Below, in pieces: positions 55,338 through 64,000 of a stretch of DNA of 64,000 nt. The DNA is from Dipteris shenzhenensis (Eukaryota; Polypodiophyta; Polypodiopsida; Gleicheniales): assembly GCA_047967505.1 (NCBI GenBank), contig CM106538.1. One strand, written 5' to 3'. Made by a program: the position numbers and the translations under genes. The notes under the pieces are model-generated. The model made no database searches and was not told the DNA's origin. It saw only the letters and a list, made by a program, of their open reading frames with translations. Numbering within the stretch: the stretch's first letter is position 1; each line of letters starts with the position of its first letter.

Positions 55338-58300
55338 ATGTTGGATTCCGGTTGGTTGCAGGTGGTGGTGGTTGGTACAAGCTGTCTGGCTCTCGGTTAC
55401 CTGATCGGCAAGCGCGGTGCTCGCTTTTACAAACCAGATTCTCCTTCCTCGATCATAGACTTCGACTACGATGGCAAAAAACAACGTCACGACGTCGATC
55501 ACATGGCAGAGACCATGGATGATTTTAAAATGGTGGGACGCTTGTTGGTAGATCGTTTAGGAGTTTTTCACTCTTGACAAATGGCTAATCCGTACTAGTC
55601 ACCTTGAAGCGCTAATGGCGCCCTTCAAGCTGCAACACAGCTTGCAATTTGTCATAGCTTAATAGGCGACGTGGTGGATTAGTTCACTGTCAACTTATGA
55701 GCTGATTCAATGCAATGGTGCAGGTATTGGTGGTGCGAAATGACTTAAAAATGGGCAAAGGCAAGATTGCTGCACAATGCAGGCAAGGCTTTGGCTCCCA
55801 ACGATGTCATACATAATTTGTGTATTAAATCTGTTATGGCGATGATCAAAGCATGTTTAAATACGAACATACGTTCATACGCCCAAACTTACATATCAAG
55901 CAACATGAAAACTTATATAAGGGCCTTAGCACATGGGAAGAAATAGGATGGGAATGGGAAAAGGTGGTTCCGTGCATATTTGTATCCTATTTCCATCCCA
56001 CCATGTGCTAACCAAAAAAGAACTAGGGATGAGTTTAGGTGGAAGAGGACACATGGCATCATTTCAATTGTTTAAGAGGTGGGGACCATGTGGGGACAAG
56101 GACACATGTCATCCTTCCATGTTTTTGAATCCTCAAAAAAGGGGAACCCATTTTGGTTGCCAGGGTTTAAAGGCCATGGTCCAGGATGGGAGATAAAGTC
56201 ACTACTCCCATTCTAAATCCATCCTAGACCACTTGGTCTAGGATGGGAGTAATGATGACAAAAAGATTCCCATCCTAAACCCATGCTAGCCCCATCCATG
56301 TGCTAAGGCCCAAAGACACAAATCAGAGTCTTCATATCATTCCGAATGTTGGGATCACAATGCATCCATATTTTTGTATTGAAATTCTATCGCTATGTGC
56401 ATACGCGTGTATTTTTTGAAAGATAAAACTTCCAGTCGCATTACCGAAATTGCTATTTGATTGGGCATTTACTCACAAAACACCTTAGTAGATCAGCCTA
56501 AAAATTTACAAATTACGAGAGGGCTAAGGCTTGTTGACTTCAATGAAGCCACTGTATGTTCAATATAATCTCATGAGGTGCCTCAAACCTGTAATCTTAG
56601 ACCTATCCTGTTGTCTTCTATCTTCTCGGGAAGCCCTACTTGTTCTTTCCTCACAAAGTAGGCGGAGGAGGAACTCTAAGCAAAGGGGTTAATTTGGATA
56701 CGTTGATGCTAGTTCTATAGATCTGACTTCCTTCAAAAGTAGGGTTGTTCGCCTTATTCCTCCTATCCATTTGTAGTCGAACACAAGGTGATGTTGTGGA
56801 TATGGGAGCAGGGACATGTAAGCTTTGAGGGTTCAGTCTTTCTTCTCGTTTCTTTGGGCAGCTACGTTTCGGAAATGCATGGATCATTGGAATCTTTCTG
56901 GCATAGTAACAATACTTATCGATCTCATAGGTAGTACTTTTAACTTTTTGGTTCTTGCAAGCCACTGAATATAGTTTGAGTCCTGATACTACAAAATGTC
57001 TTCAGTGATTCTTGGGTAAACCTTTCTTTATTCCATCAATCTGTTTATCACATTGTTGACTCCTGACCTCAACCTTCGTGCCAAATATATTCTTACAGGG
57101 CATCTATCAAATCTTTTTCTGGATTTGGCCAACAAAGACTTACTTGAAGTACAATGATTGCAAAGTTTCCTTCCATCTCTCTCTTAGCATTCGCTTTGGT
57201 CTGAGTGGTTTGCTCCCCCTTGCCCTCACTCTGTGTATACGTTTACCCATAGTGTTGATCTCCTATAGAGAGATGTGGCACTTGAGCATAAAACGATGAA
57301 GACGAGAAACCCGAATTTTCCTTATCCTAAGCCAAATGGCAAGAGAATTCTGATCATTAGGTTCTTATATTGTTTTAGAAATCACCTGGAGGCCCCCATT
57401 TTCTAACATCTTAATGGATGCTCAAGTATGTATGGGTGTGTGAATTTGTATGTGTGAGAGCATATCTTTATACTATGGTCTATACCCACTGTTGGGAGCT
57501 GATAATGTCAGTGGGGATGTCATAGTAGCTAGTCATTGCTATGCGTGATGTTGCTATGCGTGATGGAGTTATATAGTTTCCAACCGTATGAGTGACTATC
57601 ATGAGATTGAAACTGCACTATGCGTTGTGTTTTTAGAGGATGAGTATGCGCATGTTCCTGGATTCATCTAGATACATATCTTATTATTTTCTATCATTTG
57701 TGCCCTTACTCATGATCAAAACCAACTGAAAAGACCAACTTAATCTATTGGTCGAACAACTCACAGGTCTCGAATATAGCCACACAAATTAGTCAAGATT
57801 ACATCAAGTAACCCATCCATTGCAACCATCTTTTTTATTTAATTCCTTTTTCAAAAAAAATAATTTGTAAGATGTTATAGTCTTATGAAGGTGTATGACA
57901 TGCATCATCTACTGTGTTGCCCACTATTCCCATTTAGGAGATTTTGTTAAGCCACGTCCTTAGTGTTGGTGCATCAACAACTGTAAATAATGTTGCTCCA
58001 AATGATGGTCATGCTCTATTTGATGGTAGTAATCCTGATCACAACTAGCTTTCTTTCCCTTTGATTTAACTGCGCATTACCTCATTGATTCACAATTTTG
58101 GGCTGCAGATTTCATCCAGCTGCATATGTTTGCCATCCAGTACCTGAATCTGAGTGAAACATGTATCTTGCCGCATTCTTGGAGATTTTTGTCCCTAAGG
58201 GTTTGCCCTTCTTTGTGTGTTTGTTCTTTGAGGCTTTGAGGCAGAACAGGTGGTATTTTATTAATCTCAAAAGAGAAAATAATATCTGGATCTGTCTGGC

Positions 58301-61300
58301 CAAGACATATTCTTGACTATATCAGTCCTCTTGAGCAAGATGAAAACAGCAAAACACTGCAGGTGCAAAAAGACTAGTCCATCTGAATATTGGACTGCAG
58401 TTGCTCTGATCTTCGACCGAGTTGACTTGGGATGCCCATTTGTGGCCCTTTCACACTCGACACTTTGCTTTGAGCGCTCTTGCATATGAGGACTTACTGG
58501 CTTGTCTTGAGGGGCCAGGGCTGCTTGAGGAGCTTTGCTGCTGAGGGCTTTCCATGCTATTTAATATTCTGACTCGTTTCTGAGAAAGACGAAGAGGATA
58601 CATGCCAACTCACCTCATCGTTTGTCTCGAGGGCGCTGGTGGCGCTATCAGTGCTAGCAAAAGACACGCTTTTGGCTGAAAGGGAGCAAAGGACACACTT
58701 TTGTCCTTGTAGCTTTTGGTGCGAGGGAGTTCCCCTGTTTGTCATATAGGGATTATTCCTCACAGTACACAGATGTTTCCTCTTGAGTCATTCAGAACAA
58801 ATGACTGCTAGGATGGGGTGAAGCATCTGTCAGGCGATGTCTAGTTTGAATCAGTTCTGCTGGTCCAACCTGAAATGAAGGAGAGGCTCTACTTCGATTC
58901 AATTGTGAATGGCTTGAAAGTGTCTATCTCCCTCACTCTCCTTGCCTCCAAACCCACCCGATGTACTTCATTGAAGTCTCATGATTTGGAAGTTCTATTA
59001 CATCTGCAGAAGAGAAAGGTCTATTAACATCTGCAGAAGACCAAATTGATCTGTGGGGCCAAAAAAGCAAACATTACATAAGAGCTCCAGCTTTCTCAGT
59101 CCTTTGTTCTTGTTTGCCAAGACTTAATCCTTTTCCCTTTTTTAAGAGAATAATGTGCTGCAATTCATGAGCCCTATGTGCGCACGTGCACGCTGTAGGA
59201 TCGAATGAAAGAGAGAGTGCAGGTTGCAAAGAGTCGCACACGTCTTAGCCGTCATGTCAACTAGGATAATAGAAAAAGAGTGTACAAGGTACTTGTTACC
59301 TAGACCTAGGACTAAGTGTCCTAGGTGTCACATAGGACTAAGTGTCCTATGTGGCCTAAAAGGCACTAACACTACAAGTGCCTATATTTATGCCTACAAG
59401 GCACATACCATGGTCTATAGGGCATCACTAGAACCACCAGGAGATGGCCTACAAACCCCCCTCCATGGGATGGGCTGAAGTATTCTGGAAACGTCTCATA
59501 ATACTTTATTTTCTAGTCATGGTGGCACATGTTCATCCAAAAGGATATAGCCACCTATGAATGTACAAGGGATGCCAGATCATGTAACAAAGGGAACCAA
59601 GTGTAAAGCTTGTCGGAAGACTTCAAACTTGGGACGAGGAAGTGCCTTTGTAAACATATGTGCTATGTTGTCCTCTGTGGGAAGATAGGACAACTCTATG
59701 TCTCCTGCGGACAACCGCTCCCGAACATAATGATAGTGAACTTCAATATGCTTGGTATGCACATGAAACACTGGGTTATGTGCAATGGCCAAAGCACTCT
59801 GGCTGTCAGTGTAGACAATAGTGGAGGATGTCTGGCGAATACCAAGATCTGTAAGTAACTGTCGAAGCCAAACACACTCTACTGTAGCAGTGAAAGCTGT
59901 CCTGTACTCAGCCTCATAGCTAGATGTGGCAACTGTTGGTTGCTTCTTGCTGAGCCAAGAGATACATGAATTGCCAAGCAAAAAACAATTGCCGGTGTGT
60001 GACACTCTGGTGTCGGAACATCCTGCCCAGTCACTATCCGTGTAAGCATGCATGGTAAGTGAACCCTGATCACCATAGAAGAGGGCTAATTCCTAAGTGC
60101 CTCTGAGATATCTGAAGACTCTCTTCACTGCCTGCCAATGTTGTGAACTGGGCATGTGCATGAATCTGCTGAGTTGAGATACTGCATACTGTAAGTCAGG
60201 TCTGGTGTGACATAAATAAATAAGGCATCCAACAGCCTGTTGATAAAGAGTGATATCACATGGTGGGCTCCCATCATGAGCTGAGAATTTGAAGCCAAGG
60301 TCCACTGGAGTAGAGATTGGCTTGCAATCATCGAACTGAAAACGATCAAGGAGCTGTCCAATATACTTGGACTGTGACATCATGATACCCCCCTTAACAT
60401 GAGCAAACTGAATGCCCAAATAATAGTGGAGCTGTCCCATGTCTGACATTTCAAAAACCTGCTGCAAATCAGCCTTGAAAGCTGCAATATGTTGAGTATC
60501 TAGGCCCGTGATGAGCATATCATCCACATATAAAATTAGCACTAAAAAATCAGATCCACTCCCACGGACATAAAGAGTGGGTTTTGTGGGGCTATTCTGA
60601 AAACCAAGAGGTAGTAAGTGTGCATGAATTTTGGCATACCATGCCGTGGGTGCCTGCTTCAAACCATAAAGGGCTTTTCTAAGCTGGCATACCTTGTTTT
60701 CAGAATTAACAACCTCAAAGCCAGGAGGTTGTGTGACATAGACTTCTTCCTGTAGATCCCCATGAAGAAAAGCAGTTTTGATGTCAAGCTGGTGCACTTG
60801 CCAATGATGATGGGCTGCAATGGCAATGACACATCTAATGGTAGTAATCCTTGATGTGGGAGCAAAGGTCTCCTCAAAGTCAATGCCTTGTTGTTGGGCA
60901 TATCCTTTTGCAACAAGACGGGCTTTGTGGCGATCTATACTGCCATCAGATTTTCTTTTTAATTTGTAGACCCACCGGGTACTAATGGCATGCTTGCCGG
61001 GAGGGAGATCTACTAATTCCCATGTGTCATTTTTGGCAATGGATTGTAACTCAGCTCTCATTGCATCCATCCACTCTTTGCTGTCAAAAGCATCTTTATG
61101 GCACAAAGGCTCTTCATTGCAAGCTGTAGCAAGGAGTGCAAACTCAAGAAAGTGACCATGCATCTGTCTATTCCATGATCTTGTCCGGGCAGCAAAAGGC
61201 TGATCTTGTTTGCTGTCCCTCAATGTATCAAGAAGCCATTTGGGAACTTGCCTTTGCTGTCTATTGACAGCTCTTTCTTCAATTACTGCATCATGAATAG

Positions 61301-63693
61301 TGGGATCATTTTGTGCTGGAAGAGAAATCTGCAAATCAGCATGGGGTACTGGCTGATCATTGCTTGTTGAAGGGCCTGCAGGAGGCTCATGTTGCTGGTC
61401 AAAGTTCTCTTCTGAGGATGGCAGAGGTAACCAAGATTCAAAAGCATCAAACATGTCAACTTTTGGCTTAGCTTTGCAGTCCACAAGAGGAGAAGCTGAA
61501 TGTTCAGCAAAGATTACATCTCGACTGACAATAATTTTCCCAGTATTTGGTTGGTATAACCGATACCCTCTGCTCTCTTGGTTGTAACCAATAAATATGC
61601 ATTTGATGGCTTTGTCATCAAGCTTATGTCTCAGCTGAGATGGTACATGAACATATGCAAGAGACCCAAAACTCTCATGTGTGAAAGTGAAGGCTTCATG
61701 CCTTTCCATGCTTATAAGGTGTAACAGTCTTCAATGCCCGTGTAGGTGATCTATTCAGCACATAGTTGGCACACATCACTGCATCAAGCCAAAATTTATT
61801 GGGCAAAGACTTGGCCTTAAGCATGTGGCCATCTCCATTGTGGACCTGTTTTTCCTTTCAGAAACATGATTCTGCTGAGGAGTGTAAGGAGTAGTGCATG
61901 AGTGAGTAATGCCCCGTGAAGATAGAAATGCATCAAACTCCTTTGACATATACTCCCCCCCCCTATCCGTGTTGAGAGTGACAAGCTTGCATCTTGATTC
62001 ATTCTCAACCATATTCAGCCACCTCGGAAAGCATGAGAAAACTTAAGATTTGGCTTTTAAAGGATATACCCAGCAATATCTTGTGAAATCATCAATGAGA
62101 GTCATAAAATATTTGTACCCCCCAATGGCATTTGTCCTCATTGGGCCACAGACATCATTGTGTACTAGCTGCAATTTCCTTTGTGAGAGTTTTGGACAAT
62201 TCTTTTGAAAAGGAAACCGATGCATCTTACCCAAAAGACAACCCTCACACACATGTTTGGAAACTGTGTGAGTTTGAGGTACATCATTTGCCATCTGCTG
62301 TGAATGTAGCTTTGCAAGAGCTCTATAATTGAGATGACCCATTCTCTCATGCCAAAGATGAGTTTCAGCTAATTCCTCCCATGCATCTAAAAATACAGCA
62401 GATAAATCAAAGAAGAAAAAATGCAACTATTGTCGCAAGCCTAGACATGACATTTCAGAATGCAAGAAGCGCATTGCTTCGGAGAAAAAGAAAGCAGGAT
62501 TGACAGTTAATGCCTCACATGCTATTGAATCCCATGGACCAGCAGATGCTTCACATGCACATGCTCTTCAAAATGATTGGGCATGGGCTGTCCATTGCTC
62601 ATTTGATCCCTCCAAAGCTGATGCACTCTTTACTGCTAATGACGCTCAGTCTTGGTATTTTGATAGTGGTGCCTCCAAGCACGTCACATCTTGTAGACAG
62701 TTGTTTCATTCTTTAGCAGATGCACCTCGAGGGGGATGTGCTAATAATGCTTCATATGCTGTAAAAGGAATTGGAGATGTGCAGGTCACATCCATTTCAA
62801 GCCATCCTGTCACTCTAACAAATGTTCTTTTTGTGCCTGGAATTGAAGTCAACTTGATTTCAATTTCAGCAATTGCCACTTCAGGTTTCAGAGTGATTTT
62901 TGATGGCTACAGATGCCTAGTTTATGATCTTCGTGATGACAATGCCATAGTTCTCAGTACGGTTGTAGCCGTCACGTCAACTAGGATAATAGAAAAAGAG
63001 TGTACAAGGTACTTGTACCTAGACCTAGGACTAAGTGTCCTAGGTGTCACATAGGACTAAGTGTCCTATGTGGCCTAAAAGGCACTAACACTACAAGTGA
63101 TATTTATGCCTACAAGGCACATACCATGGTCTATAGGGCATCACTAGAACCACCAGGAGATGGCCTATACACGCATGCATACTAACATAGGGTTAACCTG
63201 TACCAGAATGATGTACTTCTTTTCATTCCCAAAATAACATTGATTGCAAGTTTATCTATGCTTCCTCTCGCAGTATATTAGCAATATTAGCTCAAAGACT
63301 AAAGGATCTTTTTCACACAAAGCCTTCTTATTCTTCTTTTCTGTCTGATAAGACTTGAGACTGTGGATAGCAATTTATCTTAAAGTTTGTGTGTGTTTTG
63401 GTGCAGTCATGCCACTCTTGGCCTTTACAAGAAAATATTTCATAGGGCTCCAATGGCTCTTAGAAGGTACACCACATTAACTTCAAATTTGAGTTGCAAA
63501 TGATTCCATCAGGAATTCTGCATACTGGTTTCCCTTTTTCAAGCCCCTTGTATTTTTGGGAAAAAAAATATATTGATAAGTTGGTTGTTGTCCCCGTCTT
63601 ATACCGTATCCCCCATGGTGAAGGTGGGAGATGTGTGGTCAAGTGAAGGTGGTCACAAAAGTCGAAAGTGAGGGTGAAATGATGGCACTTCAG
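55338..63693 (+). CDS. PTH2: Peptidyl-tRNA hydrolase 2, exons 1-4, 3' end beyond window
   Basis: Pth2/Bit1 cleaves the ester bond of peptidyl-tRNA and recycles tRNA. Exons by eye: 55338-55532, 55724-55782, 63407-63466, 63624-63693. Splice phases (0, 2, 2, 0) and frame fit exactly. Exon 1 starts at ATG 55338 and encodes an N-terminal hydrophobic segment (VVVVGTSCLALGYLIGKR), as in organelle-anchored Pth2, ending DDFKM. Exon 2 reads VLVVRNDLKMGKGKIAAQC, the family signature with the conserved lysine and GKIAAQC. Exon 3 reads HATLGLYKKIFHRAPMALR, with the conserved His. Exon 4 reads WEMCGQVKVVTKVESEGEM. The usual C-terminal part (VDAGRTQIAPGS region) is not in the window. Intron 1 is GT-AG (191 bp). 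Intron 2 has donor GCAAGG and acceptor TGCAG. Intron 3 is GT-AG. An in-frame GTG-initiated extension to 55284 is unlikely to be used. Confidence 0.92.
55921..56311. mobile_element. MITE-like foldback, 391 bp, in Pth2 intron
   Basis: GGGCCTTAGCACATGG at 55921-55936 is exactly complementary to CCATGTGCTAAGGCCC at 56296-56311. The subterminal TTAGCACATGG also has an inverted partner CCATGTGCTAA at 56001-56011, giving a nested hairpin. GGATGGGA/TCCCATCC words recur in both orientations. There is no coding capacity. No clear target duplication (flanks TATAA and AAAGA). Confidence 0.75.
56312..59243. other. Anonymous intronic DNA
   Basis: Short ORFs only; none has a motif. The minus-strand ORFs at 58267-58485 and 58557-58763 have mixed composition and no supporting neighbour. 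No splice-linked exon of Pth2 was found here. Confidence 0.35.
59244..59453 (-). repeat. Copia copy 2 LTR (left)
   Basis: Matches 62964-63171 apart from a few substitutions and small indels (for example TTGTTACC versus TTGTACC and a 4-base difference near 59388). The shared CTAAGTGTCCTA words inside form an internal short direct repeat. Confidence 0.85.
59580..62426 (-). pseudogene. Copia copy 2 pol: pre-integrase, integrase, RT, RNase H
   Basis: On the minus strand: LWHERMGHLNYRALAKL and CEGCLLGKMHRFPFQ (GAG-pre-integrase HHCC), HNDVCGPMRTNAIGGYKYF (first catalytic Asp), LNTDRGGEYMSKEFD (second Asp) and NHVSERKNRS (Glu). The RT frame 61709-60093 (538 codons) is open, with RWVYKLKRKSDGSIDRHKAR, the catalytic LYVDDMLIT and DMGQLHYYLGIQF. 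RNase H at 60053-59580 reads TDSDWAGCSDTR, SSYEAEYR and a TEDNIAHMFTKAL end. Breaks lie at about 62030, 61740 and 60090, so it is a pseudogene, but all catalytic residues remain. Confidence 0.9.
62388..62963 (+). pseudogene. Copia copy 2 zinc knuckle and protease, inverted
   Basis: The plus-strand frame reads a lysine-rich stretch, then CNYCRKPRHDISEC at 62422-62463 (CCHC knuckle), then WYFDSGASKHVTSCRQLF with the protease DSGASKH at 62662-62682, and VLFVPGIEVNLISISAIATS. These normally precede the GAG-pre-integrase on the same strand. Here they are head-to-head with it at about 62388-62426. The frame runs without a stop into the LTR at 62964. Confidence 0.88.
62964..63171 (-). repeat. Copia copy 2 LTR (right)
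   Basis: Partner of 59244-59453. It starts TGTAGCCGTCA and ends TGGCCTATACA. Confidence 0.85.
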
Positions 63694-64000
63694 GTAGTGT
63701 TTTTCCACACTTTCCTTGTTAAGTGCTGGTTGTCCTAGATGTGCATTTTTTGTCGTTATTGTTGGCTGTATGTATATACTTGAGCACTTCTATATCTTGA
63801 GAGCTCAATTTGTTGTTGCGCTGTGGTACAGAATAACCTGCATATCTCATGCTTCTAGCCACATCTGGTGACAGGGATTAAATAGATGAATAAGCCATTT
63901 AGAACACTCCTTTGTGATGGCAACATTATCATTCATTGCACCTTTTGGCAATGAAGTTATGCCTTTAATGTGGAAATGCAAATGTTTTGGTGTCTTCAAT
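63694..64000 (+). other. Start of Pth2 intron 4
   Basis: Follows a GTAGTG donor. T-rich sequence without a further Pth2 exon up to the end of the window. Confidence 0.6.

Larger units (their letters stand above)
59244..63171 (-). mobile_element. Ty1/copia retrotransposon, copy 2, internally inverted
   Basis: Direct repeats at 59244-59453 and 62964-63171 (about 208 bp, nearly identical) act as LTRs; the right copy begins TGTAGCCGTCA and the left ends GGCCTACA. A TCCATGGAGGGGGG purine stretch precedes the left LTR on the minus strand. Pol (GAG-pre-integrase to RNase H) is on the minus strand at 62426-59580, but the zinc knuckle and protease at 62388-62963 are on the plus strand. The N-terminal Gag and primer site are missing. 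No matching target duplication (flanks CACGT and CGCAT). It lies in Pth2 intron 2, antisense to the gene. Confidence 0.85.
55783..63406 (+). other. Pth2 intron 2, 7.6 kb, apparent GC-AG intron
   Basis: The donor reads CAG|GCAAGG and the acceptor GGTGCAG|T. The exon junction (TGC AG|T CAT) restores the conserved Cys-Ser-His of Pth2. The intron contains a MITE-like foldback, 2.9 kb of anonymous DNA and a 3.9-kb copia element. Confidence 0.8.

Noticed and set aside
1-64000. CRISPR array, rRNA, tRNA genes or organelle DNA insertion
   Set aside because: No spaced direct repeats, no rRNA blocks and no tRNA box pairs were seen; the tandem repeats present are ordinary duplications or microsatellites. 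A tRNAscan or organelle search was not possible here.

Overview
The window reads as repeat-dense nuclear DNA of a land plant. Almost all recognisable coding capacity belongs to plant-type retroelements: Ty1/copia, Ty3/gypsy chromovirus, and two kinds of LINE. The few host genes are split by spliceosomal introns. No rRNA, tRNA, CRISPR or bacterial-style operon was seen. The intact LINE is not the usual angiosperm L1 type, so a fern, lycophyte or other large-genome plant is possible. That last point is only an inference.

Left third (1-17 kb): a decayed LINE (1-1985), a decayed copia element (3190-7469), about 5 kb of anonymous DNA with microsatellites, and a second decayed LINE on the minus strand (about 12.8-17.2 kb) with a gypsy integrase piece inside its reverse transcriptase.

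Centre (17-42 kb): one LTR family, called family E here, is present at least four times. A solo LTR with a TCATC target duplication (17195-21788) was later split by a LINE carrying an uninterrupted 1102-codon ORF2 (18286-21594). A minus-strand family E element has its 3' LTR at 26867-27938, a degenerate gag-bearing interior at 27939-31089, and its 5' LTR at 31090-41874. That 5' LTR was invaded twice: by a 513-bp copia-type solo LTR (31155-31667, target duplication GTGTG) and by a 9.1-kb chromovirus (31728-40823, target duplication AGACT). The chromovirus has paired 522-bp LTRs, a tRNA-iMet primer site, RT-RNase H-integrase and a chromodomain. It also carries a 1.45-kb inverted copy of its own gag-zinc knuckle-protease between gag and protease. 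This is the most striking structure in the window. Between the two E copies lies the 3' end of an unidentified spliced host gene (minus strand, 22891-23912 and possibly up to 25209).

Right third (42-64 kb): a copia 5' end (primer site at 42336-42347, gag start), a LINE fragment with ORF1 only, a decayed L1-type LINE (about 44.9-47.9 kb), a TIR-bounded 429-bp repeat, CA-rich and GA-rich arrays, and then a host gene on the plus strand. This gene encodes peptidyl-tRNA hydrolase 2 (Pth2). Four exons were assembled by eye at 55338-55532, 55724-55782, 63407-63466 and 63624-63693; the gene runs off the window. Its second intron is about 7.6 kb, appears to use a GC donor, and holds a MITE-like foldback (55921-56311) and a copia element (59244-63171) whose zinc knuckle-protease part is inverted relative to the rest of pol.

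The genes do not form a pathway. The window is a stratigraphy of nested insertions around two host genes, and two separate LTR elements carry internal inversions involving the gag/protease region. All domain calls come from reading motifs; no database search was run.
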